Assembly: GCF_048569485.1 (NCBI RefSeq)
Contig: NC_134357.1
Location: 65,922,668-65,986,667 of the forward strand
Direction of reading: 5' to 3'
Source: Anomaloglossus baeobatrachus
Taxonomy: Eukaryota; Chordata; Amphibia; Anura; Aromobatidae
DNA length: 64,000 bases
Shown: piece by piece, positions 1 through 11,183 of the stretch
Layout of the letters: each line of letters starts with the position of its first letter
Numbering within the stretch: the stretch's first letter is position 1
Made by a program: the position numbers and the translations under genes
Notes under the pieces: generated by a model
Database searches by the model: none
The model's input: only the letters and a program-made list of their open reading frames with translations
What the model was told of the DNA's origin: nothing

Positions 1-165
1 CTAGGTCACAGATGTATGGAGGAGAGAGGTTGTGGATGGCTTTGTATGTCATGGTTAGTCTTTTGATCTGGAGTTTTTGGGCAATGGAAAGCCAGTGAAG
101 GGATTGACAGTGTGGCGAGGCTGGGGAATAGCAAGGGGAGAAGTAGAGGATCATAGATGTACCTG
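1..165 (-). mobile_element. LINE fragment, reverse transcriptase C-terminal end
   Basis: Read on the minus strand, one frame gives a LINE ORF2 C-terminal block: SLHWLSIAQKLQIKRL, then TMTYKAIHNLSPPYICDL. This SLHWL...YKALHNLSPPYLCDL pattern is typical of CR1/L2/Rex-type LINEs. The fragment is cut by the window edge, so its true extent and 3' end are unknown. The class is fairly certain; the exact clade is not. Confidence 0.75.
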
Positions 166-194
166 AAAAAGATTTACTCTCCGAAACGCGTAGA
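158..194 (+). other. Decayed hammerhead-like motif (Penelope-type terminus)
   Basis: A CTGA-like start is followed by CCGAAACGCGTAGAT. The GAAA plus self-complementary ACGCGT resembles helix III and the cleavage triplet of the clearer copies at 13000, 14220 and 43650. The upstream CTGATGA core is not preserved and helix II is weak, so this is read as a degraded terminus of a Penelope-like element. It could also be chance. Confidence 0.3.
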
Positions 195-1526
195 TTAAAA
201 GCTCACTATCCAGGCTTCGGGTTGTCCTGTTTTTCTTCACGGCATGGCACATTGGTTAACCCCTTCCTTCTCCACTTTGTGTAAACTTTACATGGGGACT
301 GCGGCAGCCGTGTTCTAACAAGTTCTATAAGTGGTTGTGACTTTCTCACAACTTCTTCAGGTGAGCAATTCCTGTAATTCCTCTTATCCACCATATTCGA
401 TTAAGACCCTATTTGCGTCCTTGTCTTTCCAGCTTTATTATAAACTCCATGCAATGTTGTTGGCAACACATCTCCCATTAGTACTTGAGATGTGCTAACA
501 AAACAGGTATTTAAATGGTTTGTGATATTAGATAACTTCTAATCACTGGAACCCCAGGTGAACCCGAAATTAGGCGCTGAACAGCACTGTCTGAATGGAG
601 CTTAGGTGGAGCAAGCACATCACTGATCTATTCATGCTTTACGGGAATCTTGAAGATGGACTGTACTTGGGGGAGAACAAAGAGTAAGAGTTGGGCAGTT
701 CTGTATATACAATGTCTTTTTAAACTGCTTTTTTTCTGAGACTTCTAGAAGTTTCACTCTCGGAGTTAAAACCAATGAGTTGATTAAAGAGGCTATGACT
801 CCTTACATTCTGTTCTTTTTGTGCTTGGTTTGCCGATGTGTCCTATTCACTGGACTTGGACTTGCAGTGCCAGGCACAGCGTATACTCGGCAAAGCATCA
901 TCTATTACAGGTACACGAAGACCCCAAAACTGCTAAAAAAATGATGTTATAAGTCTTGACATAGAAGGTCAAATTCTCAGAATTTGTTGGGTCCCAGTTG
1001 TTGAACACTGAATGATCAGTGTGTAATGTTCTATCCTACTGATGGGTCATGAAGAGTTATGCACCTTCCCTCCCTGCTGTTCAGTCTGTCCAAAAGAAAT
1101 GGGATATTTAATGTGCTCTTTCACAACCATTGTTATTTCTTCAAGGTATCCAAAATTTGACAAACAATTTCTACTGTATTGTGCATAGACCTCCTATGTT
1201 ATGTGCATATGTGGTAACAAACTTCAGAGCTGTCTCCCATCGGTTGCTATCGGACTTCGGTGGTATTGGGAATAGATGGAAGCAGGATCAGGACTACGTT
1301 GGGTTTCTCTATAGTCTGTTACCATGGAGACACATAGGTCTGCATATGAGATATATGTACAAAACCTAGAAAACACTCAAGATTATGCACAAAGTTGCTC
1401 TACGTTTCCAAACTTTTTAGTCTGTAAAAAGCAGTTGGCAAGCTTCCACTAGAGGGTGCAGAAACTCAATGGAGATTGAACTCCAAACTTAATACAAAAG
1501 CCCACCAGAGGTCACTAGCACAAGAG
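195..1526. other. No recognised gene; unassigned noncoding sequence
   Basis: I see no conserved coding exon, RNA gene or clear transposon terminus here. The first 200 bases may belong to the Penelope-like fragment just upstream. A minus-strand open frame at 206-394 matches nothing I know and has no supporting signal. Confidence 0.4.
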
Positions 1527-1529
1527 TAA

Positions 1530-2098
1530 AGGGAGTTTTACACGCTAGCGATATCGGTACCGATATCGCTAGCGTGCGTACTCGCCCCGATCGTTTGTGC
1601 GACACGGGCATATCGCTGCCCGTCGCGCACAAAATCGCGCTCCCCCGTCACACGGCTTACCTTCCCTGTGACGTCGCTCTGGCCGGCAATCCGCCTCCTT
1701 TCTAAGGGGGCTGGTCGTTCGGCGTCACAGCGACATCACACGGCAGGCGCCCAATAGAAGCGGAGGGGCGGAGATGAGCGGGACGTAACATTCCGTCCAC
1801 CTCCTTCCTTCCGCATTGGCGGTGGAGGCAGGTAAGGAGATGTTCCTCGCTCCTGCGGTGTCACACACAGCGATGTGTGCTGCCGCAGGAACGAGGAACA
1901 ACATCGCTAATGAGAGGTAAACGATTTTTTGTTTTAGGATGACCTCTCCATGGCAAACGATTTTGGCCGCTTTTGCAATCGTTTTAGGTCGTACATAAGT
2001 GTCACGCTGCGATATCGTTAATGACGCCGGATGTGCGTCACTCACGTCGTGACCCCGACGATAAAACATTAACGATATCTTAGCGTGTGAAGCCCCCT
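1530..2098. mobile_element. GC-rich MITE, PIF/Harbinger type (copy 1)
   Basis: The element has imperfect inverted ends (AGGGAGTTTTACACGCT... and its partner ...GTGTGAAGCCCCCT). It is flanked on both sides by TAA (1527-1529 and 2099-2101), a duplication typical of PIF/Harbinger. The inside carries the family hallmarks: a CCAATAGAAGCGGAGGGGCGG block, a TTCCTTCCGCATTG block and a palindromic block around CACACAGCGATGTGTG. No transposase is present. Confidence 0.75.
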
Positions 2099-2120
2099 TA
2101 AGAGTATTCAGACAAGCCAA

Positions 2121-2682
2121 AAGGGTGCTTTACACGCTGCGACATCGCTAGCGATGTCGTGCGCGATAGCACCTGCCCATGTCGCTGTTTCGTCATGGGC
2201 GTGATCGCTGCCGTAGCAAACAATATCGCGGCACACACACATACCTGCTTAGCGACATCGCTGGAGACACTGAACAATCTCTCCTTTAAGGGGGCGGTTC
2301 GTTCAGCGTCACAGCGGCGTCACTAAGCGGCCGCTCAATAGCAGAGGAGGGGCGGAGATGAGCGGCCGGAACATACCGCCCACCTCCTTCCTTCCGCATA
2401 GCCGGTGGACGCAGGTAAGGAGATGTTCGTCGTTCCTGCGGTGTCACACACAGCGATGTGTGATGCCGCAGGAACGACAAACAACCAGCGACATGCACAA
2501 CCAACAATATTATGAAAAGGAGCAACGTGTCAACAATCAACGATTTTTGACGTTTTTGCGATCGTTGATCGTCGCTCCTTTTAGTCACACACAATGATAT
2601 CGCTAACTGCGCCGGATGTGCGTCACTAACGAAGTGACCCCGACGATATATTGTTAGCGATATCGTTGTGTGTAAAGTACCC
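2121..2682. mobile_element. GC-rich MITE, PIF/Harbinger type (copy 2)
   Basis: Same family as copy 1 and only about 20 bases downstream. It has AAGGGTGCTTTACACGCT at the left end, TGTGTGTAAAGTACCC at the right end, and the same internal GGAGGGGCGGAGATGAGC and CACACAGCGATGTGTG blocks. Flanks are CAA and TAA, a slightly decayed target duplication. Confidence 0.72.
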
Positions 2683-2689
2683 TAAAGTC

Positions 2690-3140
2690 AAACTAGGATG
2701 TCTCGTGAATATAGGGAGTGAGCAAGTCAAAGTCAAATGGAAGCAAGGGTCAAAAGCGAAGAAGTCACGTAAGGAGCTGAGGAGGAGCAGAGCTGTAGTC
2801 AGGGGACGTTACCGAGGTCAGAGGCAGGGAGAGCACTTAAGTACAAAGGTGGGGGTGGAGACATAGACACGGGACCAGGGTCAAGTAGACAGGGCAGACA
2901 GACCGTACGGGGGAACGGAGGTCAGGTAGAGGTAAGCTGGGTAGCGGGACAGATCAGAGCCAACTTACAGGAACCAGTGCGAATCCTGCAGAGCAAGAAC
3001 GATTACTGGCGACGTCCCAGTGGAGTCCACACCATAATAAAGTGGCGAGAGTCCCGGAACGAGGCACGACCGAACAGACCCCTCTTACCTGACCTAAACC
3101 CGTCAGAGCCAAGCAATAATCACGACAGCAGTAATTTCTC
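2690..3140 (-). mobile_element. LTR-like repeat fragment (fossil)
   Basis: On the minus strand this reads as the C/T-rich, CTGACCTC-studded sequence seen in the better-bounded LTR-like repeats at 7479-7988 and 30758-31292, with a TACTTAAG TATA-like spot. No clear ends are visible. Probably a degraded LTR piece of the Ty3/Gypsy kind. Confidence 0.35.
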
Positions 3141-5225
3141 TGTGCCTAAACTCAATGGATTCTTTATTATCAGATTAAAAACTTGTGAAATTTTTTTAAA
3201 TGTTAATTTTTTTTTTAATTAGCAATAGATGTACCAATGCAGCGATTGGGTGAACCCGACAAATGCATGAGGGTCTGAAAGCAGACCCTACATTATAAGA
3301 GTAAATTACATGTCACCGCTATGAATGCGCTTGTAACTGGCTGGGGATGGATATTGTAGAACTGATTAAATATTCACCGTATGTTACACCAATGGAGAGC
3401 AGTAAAACTGTGTTCTCAGTAATAAATAATCGCGCTGAGGAGTGATATTAAATCACCATGAAACACGTGCTCCTTGTAAACTGATAGAATTAATGACAGG
3501 GAAAGAAGGAGCTATGCGGGGGAAATATATGGAGGCCGGGATTGTGAATTATCTTATCTGCAGCTATACCACGCTGAGCTTGTTCACATGGTCAGTCTTT
3601 CCTTGGGTTCTAGTATTGAGGCATATTGTACCTCAAGCCTCCGGGCTTTCTAGTTGTAAACTCCATCCACAGTCAACTTTTTTTTTTTTTTACATTATAT
3701 TTCGAACATATCCATTACCATATTATATATATTGATATATAAAGAGCAGAGGCCATGCTATTCACATAGACTTTGTAACCCATACCTTTTCCCAAAAATA
3801 AATATACTCAAGTTCTTTGCAAAAAAAAATCTATTTTAATTAAAAAAAAAAAAAATATTAGAGACCGCACAATTGCATCACCATGTTCTATCCCCTAGCT
3901 TGAGGGACAGCTTGGGAGCCCTGGTTCCCCACTATTCCAAAGTCATCATGACAACACCACTTATTACAGGCCATGCCGTCTTACCACTGATCTTCCTACC
4001 ATGCTACCTATTATCTATCTGATTCTGAGTCACTTCATACAGGGATTTCAGACAGCTGATGCCTTGTCAGTCATGGTGAGTCTGTCAAATTTGGTTTGGA
4101 TGAAGACAAATTCGAAATCTGTGGCTTGGCCTTTGCTTCCATTGATGAGAAGAAAATTGGACATGAATGACTTTTTCTAACGACATTACATGACAATAAG
4201 CAAAACATTTCAACACCAAAAATTTACTTTTCGGCATCTTGTTTTGGTCAGCACCTCTTACACTTGCTCGTTTTATGAAAAAGGCACCAACACTTAACAG
4301 AAAATAGGCTTTTTTGGCCATCTCAAATCTCTATTGAATGGTTGGCTTGGGAAGTGAAGTTGTAACTATTTTGTAGACCTGCTCGTAGGTCTGATGTATC
4401 CCGACAGACACAATTTAGTGTTTTTCAGTAGAGGTCAGAATCTGGGTAACGGAAGCCTGGAACCAGTTAGCTTCTCGGTTAGCAGAGCCGTCAGTGCTGA
4501 GAGGGAATTCCCTTCTCAGCAGGTAAGGTATTTCACTCACACATCACTCTGACTCCACAGAGGATTTTCCAGACATTCTTGTGAACACAGTGCAAATATG
4601 GAGGTTAGGAACTTAAAAAGATTTTGTAAGGAACCGGGTTGTGTCCGTCATGGTTGTGAATTCTGAATGGAGAGTTCCCACTTTTTAGATGCAACAAGGG
4701 TATTTCTCTTGATTTTCTTCTTTAACCAATTACCAGGTTTGACTTTTGAGTTCATATCCATCAAGATGGTGTCAAAATAATGTCTCTGTTGTTTTGAACT
4801 ATGATTAATGGGAGAATGGACATTGTAATGAGCTGTCTTGCATCAGTATCAGAATGCTGGTACAAACGTACGTTGGCCCCACATATTTTCTCCCAATACG
4901 TAGTGTTATTCCTAACATTATGTCCCTCTTTTTAAATGATAGATGAAAACCTGACCGTTAAGACCCCCACTGATCCTGAGCTGTGGCCTCTATTTATTCT
5001 CTATGGGACTGCTGGAGATAGGTGTTGTTTACTTATACTAATGGATTTATTACCCTGTGATTAACATTGCAGGACTAGAAAAGCATGTGCAGAGAAGTCT
5101 GACATGCCCCATGCTGTGATTGACACCTAACAGTCAATATACAATCTCTATAGAGAGCCTGGTGTGGGCAGGACAGTTTTCTCCCAGCACATCTACATGC
5201 TTAAAACTCAATTATTTGATTCTTT
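3141..5225. other. Unassigned A/T-rich noncoding stretch
   Basis: Long A and T tracts occur near 3200, 3680 and 3835. No exon, RNA gene or clear repeat boundary was recognised. The part from about 4940 resembles common frog interspersed repeats but has no clean ends. Confidence 0.4.
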
Positions 5226-5229
5226 AAGA

Positions 5230-5341
5230 ACAGCTGCACCCAGTAATCTAAGTGATACATTGCTAGATTCAGAATCTCCTTGTCAACTTTATGTTGCTGT
5301 CAGATGAGGTAGCAAAATCCTGCTGACAGATTCCCTTTAAT
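5230..5341. mobile_element. MITE end fragment
   Basis: The right end AATCCTGCTGACAGATTC followed by CCTTTAA matches the terminal inverted repeat of the fuller element at 25839-26268, whose two ends are AAAGGGAATC and GATTCCTTTT. The left end is not identifiable. No transposase. Confidence 0.5.
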
Positions 5342-5828
5342 GAAGCAAAAATGTGTATAGGAAAGTTGTTAGAAATAGCTATTGGATATACAAGAGTTTG
5401 GCTTACAGATACTCAAAGGGTATGGCCATCTTCAGAGAAAGAATGGATAGGAGTCATAAAAACATGGTCTGATTTTATAAGCTAGAATATCCAAGGTTTG
5501 GCAGCCCCCAAATGCATTATCTTAAGATCAGACTTAAAGGAGAATTTATTCTAAGACACCAATCTTTTTATATAAAGTTGTACATATTCACATACACATA
5601 GGACATGGAATATATGGTATCATCAATAAGGTGTAATATGTTATTTGTGAATAAACTTTCAAGAAACAAACCCTACTGACAATTGATTGTGTTACACTCC
5701 TGTCCCTGGTGTGGGCTCTGCTCCACGTCTTCTTTGCGGGTAGCCTGACATGTTTCAATATGATGAACTTCCTTGGCCTATTTAAGAGCTTCTTGGACTG
5801 TCACCTTGGCCCTGGTATTGATGGAGAC

Positions 5829-6405
5829 TTATGCCGGCGTCACACGGTATGATCTATCGTGCAATCGCACGAGCGATCGTACCCGCCCCCGTCGTTTGTG
5901 CGTCACGGGCAATTAGTTGCCCGTGGCGCACAAAGTCGTTAACCCCCTGTCACACGCACTTACCTCCTGGACGACCTCGCTGTGGGCAGCGAACATCCAC
6001 TTCCTGAAGGGGGAGGGACGTTCGGCGTCACAGCGACGTCACACAGCGGCCGGCCAATAGAAAAGGAGGGGCGGAGATGAGCGGGACGTAACATCCAGCC
6101 CACCTCCTTCCTTCCGCATTGCTGGCGGGACGCAGGTAAGCTGTGTTCATCGTTCCCAGGGTGTCACACGGAGCGATGTGTGCTGCCCCGGGTACGATGA
6201 ACAACCTTCGCAGAGAAGAAGAAACGACTTTTTGAAAATGAGCGACGTGTCAACGAGCAACGATAAGATGAGTATTTTTGCTCGTTCACCGTCGCTCGTA
6301 GCTGTCACACGCTACGATATAACAAACAATGCTGGATATGCGTCACTTACGACGTGACCCCGCCGACATATCACCCGATATATCATACCGTGTGACGCCG
6401 GCATA
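5829..6405. mobile_element. GC-rich MITE, PIF/Harbinger type (copy 3)
   Basis: It has near-perfect inverted ends of about 24 bases (TTATGCCGGCGTCACACGG and its complement at 6385-6406). Inside are the family blocks GGCCAATAGAAAAGGAGGGG, TTCCTTCCGCATTG and a palindrome around CACACGGAGCGATGTGTG. It is inserted in the LTR-like fossil, whose sequence resumes on the other side. Confidence 0.75.
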
Positions 6406-6599
6406 ATCCTGTTTGATTGTGCTAGAGTCGGTTTGTTGTGCTGATTTGTAGCTTCTGTTGAACTCCGGAGTCCTGTCTGCAAGCTGCCCTAGGTCCTTGG
6501 ACCTTCTGTCTCGTGTTCGACTTCGGTTTGGTGCGGCTTCCGAGCTTGTCAGATTTCCGTGTTACTCCTGAGAGTCATTTGCCTTCTGCCTGCGGTCAG

Positions 6600-7478
6600 T
6601 TACTCTGCTATCTGTCTGCCAGTGGTTACCACTAATCCTATCACCTGTCTCGACTCATCATCAGTATCTCTGCTACCTGTCTGTCTGCGGTCTTCAGTCA
6701 TCCTGCTACCTGCCTGCCAGTAGTCTCCAGGCATCCTGCTACCTGCCTGCCAGTGGTCTCCAGGCATCCTGCTACCTGCCTGCCAGTGGTCTACAGGCAT
6801 CCTGCTGCCTGCCTGTCTGTGGTCTCCAGGTATCCTGCTACATGCTTGTCAGTGGTATCCAGGCATCCTGCTATCTGCATGCCAGTGGTCTCCAGGCATC
6901 CTGCTATCTGCCTGTCAGTGGCCTCCGGGTATCCTGCTACTTGCCTGCCAGTGATCTCCCGTTATCCTGCTATCTGGGTGCCAGTGGTCTCCAGGCATCC
7001 TGCTATCTGCCTGCCAGTGGTCTCCAGGCATCCTGCTACCTGCCTGTCTGTGGTCTCCCGTTATCCTGCTATCTGCCTGCCAGTGGCCTCCAGGCATCCT
7101 GCTGCCTGCCTGCCTGCCAGTGGTCTCCAGATATCCTGCTATCTGCCTGCCAGTGGTCTCCAGATATCCTGCTATCTGCCTGCCAGTGGTCTCCAAGTAT
7201 CCTGCTACCTGCCTGCCAGCGGTCTTCAGGCATGCTGCTACCTGCCTGCCAGTGGTCTCCAGGTATCCTGCTACATGCTTGCCAGGGGTCTCCAGGCATC
7301 CTGTTACCTGTCTGCCAGTGGTCTCCAGTCATCCTGCTACCTGCCTGCCAGCGGTCTCCAGTTATCCTGCTACCTGCCTGCCAGCGGTCTCCAGTCATCC
7401 TACTACCTGCCTTACAGCAGGCTCCAGTCCTCTTATTACCTGTCTGCCAGCAGTCATCAGTCATTACGCTACCTGCCT
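6600..7478. repeat. 33-bp minisatellite array, first part
   Basis: About 26 degenerate copies of a 33-bp unit built on CTGCCTGCCAGTGGTCTCCA plus GGCATCCTGCTAC. Since 33 is a multiple of three, the array stays open in several frames on both strands, giving long repetitive ATG-started open frames (for example 6842-7876 +). There is no sign that any is a gene. Confidence 0.85.
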
Positions 7479-7988
7479 GTCTAGCTGCCACCAGGGGGAG
7501 CCAGAGCTCTGCAGCAGAAGACACTACACAGAGCAACAAGAACCAGGAAGTGGATGCACAGTGTGTACTCTTACACTGCCTCACAGCACAGCTGGTGAGC
7601 AGAGCTGCGGGGCGTGCGAGGAATGGTCAGGCAGGCTGGGTCAAACACAGTACGGGCAGAAGGAGGGCCGGAGGAACGAGCAGAAGCGGAGTTGAGGTCA
7701 GGCTGAGGTCAGTACCAGAGGAAGCAACCGACTGGGGAGGTAGGAGAGGGGATAGAAGAATGGAGGGACGACTAGGGGACGGAACACAGACAGGGCATGG
7801 GGGGCACAGGAGCAGACGGATCAGGATAACACTTACAGGACCAGCAATCACAGGCAAAGCAGCGCTAAGCTTATAGCCGGCGCTGGTTCACCGGAGATGT
7901 CAGTTTTTAAAGCATCCAAGCTCCGGAAGTGAGACCCGGGAGAAGGCTCCGCCCCCTAGCAATGTGGACGGGGAGGCGAAACTGTGAA
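7479..7988 (-). mobile_element. Solo-LTR-like fossil inside the minisatellite
   Basis: It closely matches 30758-31292 over its whole length (shared blocks include CCACTAGGGGGAGC-like start, CACACAGTACG-like centre and GGAGAAGGCTCCGCCCCCTA). The other copy begins TGTCAGG and ends TGTGACA, the TG...CA layout of an LTR. Oriented on the minus strand it has a TATAAG-like signal. No coding region. It interrupts the 33-bp array, which continues on the far side. Confidence 0.6.
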
Positions 7989-8935
7989 ACTGCCTGCCAG
8001 CAGTCTTTAGTCATCCAGCTACCTGCCTGCCAGCGGTCTTCGGTCATCCTGCTACCTGACTTCCAGTGATCTCCAGGCATCCTGCTACCTGCCTGCCAGC
8101 GGTCAACAGATATCCTGCTACAGTCTCCAGTCCTCTTATTACCTGTCTGCCAGCAGTCTTCAGTCATTACGCTACCTCTCTGCCACCAGTCTTCGGTCAT
8201 CCCGCTACCTGCCTGCCAGCGGACTTCGGTCATCCTGCTACCTGCCTGACAGCAGTCTCCAGTCCTCTTATTACATGTCTGCCAGCGGTCTTCAGTCATT
8301 ACGCTACCTCTCTTCCAGCAGTCTTCGGTCATCCCGCTACCTGCCTGCCAGCGGACTTCGGTGATCCTGCTACCTGTCTGACAGCGGTCTTCGGTCATCC
8401 TGCTACCTGCCTGCCAGCGGTCTTTGGTCATCCTACCTGCCTGCCAGTGATCTCCAGGCATCCTGCTACCTGCCTGTCTGTGGTCTCCAGGCATCCTGCT
8501 ACCTGCCTGTCTGTGGTCTCCAGTCATCCTGCTACCTGCCTGCCAGCGGTCTCCACTCATCCTCCTACCTACCTGCCAGCGGTCTCCAGTCTTCCTGCTT
8601 CCTATCTGCCAGCGGTCTTCAGTCATCCTGCTACCTGCCTGCCAGCGGTCTCCACTCAGCCTCCTACCTACCTGCCAGCGGTCTCCACTCATCCTCCTAC
8701 CTACCTGCCAGCGGTCTCCACTCATCCTCCTACCTGCCTGCCAGCGGTCTCCACTCATCCTCCTACCTACCTGCCAGCGGTCTTCAGTCTTCCTGCTACC
8801 TGTCTGCCAGCGGTCTTCAGTCTTCCTGCATCTTGTCTTGACAAATCAGTAAATCTGCTTCCTGTCTGCTTATGATCTCCAGTAATCCTCTTCCTGTCTT
8901 GACTCATCAGTAACCTTGCTACCTGTGTGCCAGCG
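7989..8935. repeat. 33-bp minisatellite array, second part
   Basis: The unit of 6600-7478 continues with more GGTCTTCGGTCATCC and GGTCTCCACTCATCC variants. Blocks of several units are themselves repeated (8130-8250 and 8250-8370), showing a higher-order pattern. Long open frames on both strands are by-products of the period. Confidence 0.85.
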
Positions 8936-9240
8936 GCCTGCAGCAATCCTGTTACCTGTCTACAGTCTGTATTCCTGCTATGCGTCTTTGGTTTTCTGCT
9001 ACTTCTCCATCTGTCACAGGTCTTCGGTTACGCTGCCATCTGCCCATGCTGTTCAGGTTATGTTCATCCATTATGGCTTGTAATTCTGTCCATGTCCGTG
9101 ATCTGTCTGTTTATCCCTGGACGTTATTAAACTGTTGTTTTTGCATTTTTCATGTAAGCCCCATCTAACTGCTGCATCGGCACCTGCATATCCACCCGGA
9201 TCAGTGGGATTTGAAGATTCACCACCACCATGTAAGCCCG

Positions 9241-9892
9241 CCTTACATAGATTGGATCCAAAGTCAATTATAACTGGGTCTGGTGGCCATGGTCATAGAG
9301 GTCCATTAGTGTCAAAGCTTGAACACCAAATGTTTTCATCAGGATTGCCTCATGATGTAAAGTTTGGGTCCCCCCATAACATAAGGGATAGAAGGATCAG
9401 TAAATTAGATTTCTCTAGCCTCATAGCAATCTAACATTTACTAATGATTTGGCAAATGCAGTCACAGGGAATTTGACATGATCTTTGGCTTTCCTGCTCA
9501 GAATTCACAAAGCTTCTCATTACACTATACCATGGCTTTGGCATCATGGCACATGCCTTGCCATTGCTGGGATCCTAGTCTTTAAATCTTATTACATTCA
9601 TCCACAGTACAGATCTATCTGGATGATATTAGGCTGTGGTTTAAGAAATATGCAGAAACCGGTCTCTAAGATGAAGGAAGCCATGTACAAAGCAATCAAT
9701 GTAAATGTCAACTTGGTAGAGCCTTGTGATCAGATTGGACTGCTGGGACGAATCGTATTACTAATGATTGATGATTAACTTGCTTTGTACAAGAACAGAG
9801 GCTGCAGACAGATCATTTTCTGCATTTTATTTTCTTGTAAAGCTCTTTTACCTTGTTTCAAAGTGTAGCCATGCACAATAAATATGTAAGAG
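9241..9892. other. Unassigned stretch, possibly old retroelement interior
   Basis: A plus-strand open frame (9485-9778) and moderate complexity suggest a remnant of the element to its left, but I recognise no domain. No exon of a known neighbour gene was found. Confidence 0.3.
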
Positions 9893-10110
9893 TACTGTGC
9901 AAAAGTTTTAGGCAGGTGTGGGGGAAAAAATGCTGTAAAAGAAAGAATGCTTTCAAAAATAGAAGTGTTACTAGTTTATTTTTTATCAATTAACAACAAA
10001 TGACCACCCCTTTTTTACTTCAAAAAGCAGCAATGTTCACAGGTTTTGAAGAAACTCGTCAGGGAGGTTGTTCCATGGAAAACTAACCACAGATCTTCTG
10101 TAGATGTAGG
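9893..10110 (-). mobile_element. Tc1/mariner-like element, one end
   Basis: It begins TACTGTGCAAAAGTTTTAGG, the familiar terminal repeat of a vertebrate Tc1-like family. On the minus strand it reads into a decayed C-terminal transposase segment ending in WNNLPDEFLQNL. It is cut at 10110 by the LTR-like repeat that follows. Confidence 0.7.
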
Positions 10111-11183
10111 TGTCACAATGACTCTGGGATGTCTCTCAAGCTAGAGGGCCCTATGCTATCCCTATCCTCAGTGATACCTCTAATGGTGGAGAGGTCTGAG
10201 TCTCCTTCCTAGCCCTGCTCCTGACCAGTCCTTATCTGTTTCGCCCCTACCCCAGGAAGGGACGAGACAGGAGTGTAATGAAAGTCACAGATATAGACAG
10301 ATAAGGGGAAACCAAAACTCTGTCACACAGTGCACACACATAGGTAAAGACAATAAGTGATACAGGAGGAAACATAAGAGAAGGAAGGAAGTTACAAAAC
10401 AACAAGGGTAAACGTCCACAAAAAGCAAAATAGCACAATTTTCACCAGAGAATTTGGGGGACACACCTCACAGACCAACATTGAATCTCTCTGGAAAGGG
10501 TAGAAGATTTCATTCAGCTTAAATAGAAGGGGAGAAGATGTGATCAAAGGAAGCTAAGGCCTAAGCCACACGGCATGAAAATTGGACCGAGTGGAATGCG
10601 ATAAAACATCGCATTCCACACAGGCCAATATTAGCCTGTGTGTCAGCACCCATGAGCGATTATTTTCTCGGGCCCAATCGGACCGAGAAAACAATCGCAG
10701 CATGCTTCAATTGTAATGCGAGACTCGTTCTCTCGCACCCATTCAAGTCTATGGGGCAAGAGAAAGATCGCACTGCACTCGCGGTACACCGGTGTACTGC
10801 AAGTGCAGTGCGAGAATGGCAATAGCCGGCTACGGAGGAGAGAGGTAGATAAATCCCTCCCACCAATCCTCAGTGCCGGCCCATCCCCCGCAGCTGAGGT
10901 CCGATCGCATGATCGGACCTCAGTCGCAAGGACACTCGCATGACACTCGGCTCCCGCTGTACTGCCAGCACGAGCCGAGTGTCATGCGAGGATCGCAGTA
11001 GTCCCCGTGTGGCCCCGGCCTAACAAGCAAACTAGCAGAGATGAACTCTTGCTAGCCTGCCTATGATTCAGCACACAGCAAGTTGACACCCGAGTCTGCC
11101 TGTGTTGAACCACGAACCCAGAGAAACCATTGGGTGGAGTGTCAGAATCTGCCATGTGAATAGAGCCTGACGTTGCTATGAAA
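10111..11183 (-). mobile_element. LTR-like fossil (copy A) carrying a MITE
   Basis: It is the same repeat as 33776-34450. Both start TGTCACAA on the plus strand and end near ATGA/ATGACA, and share the block GGGGAAACCAAAACTCTGTC. The terminal TG...CA layout and length of about 0.6 kb (without the insert) suggest an LTR, but no internal genes of the same family are attached. A MITE sits at 10558-11020. Confidence 0.5.
10558..11020. mobile_element. MITE with TAA target duplication
   Basis: Inverted ends GGCCTAAGCCACACGG and CCGTGTGGCCCCGGCC are flanked by TAA at 10555-10557 and 11021-11023. The paralogous LTR-like copy at 33776-34450 shows the empty site as GAAGCCTAACAAGC. Internal repeats of CGCACTGCACTCGCGGTACA and its complement fold back on each other. 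PIF/Harbinger type by the 3-base duplication. Confidence 0.8.

Larger units (their letters stand above)
5690..9240 (+). mobile_element. LTR-like fossil expanded by a 33-bp minisatellite and two insertions
   Basis: The left part starts TGTTACACTCC and has a CTATTTAAG TATA-like spot near 5780. The right part near 9128 has an ATTAAA poly(A)-like signal. This is the layout of an LTR of the Ty3/Gypsy kind. Between them lie a MITE (5829-6405), a 33-bp tandem array and a second LTR-like repeat (7479-7988). The outer right boundary is approximate. The element is an old, non-coding fossil. Confidence 0.4.

Noticed and set aside
206-394. Minus-strand 62-codon frame near the left edge
   Set aside because: Looks moderately protein-like but no family was recognised and there is no splice or transposon context to support it.
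6753-8875. Several 170-344-residue open frames on both strands
   Set aside because: The 33-base period is a multiple of three and lacks stop codons in several frames, so these frames are expected. The protein repeats match no family.
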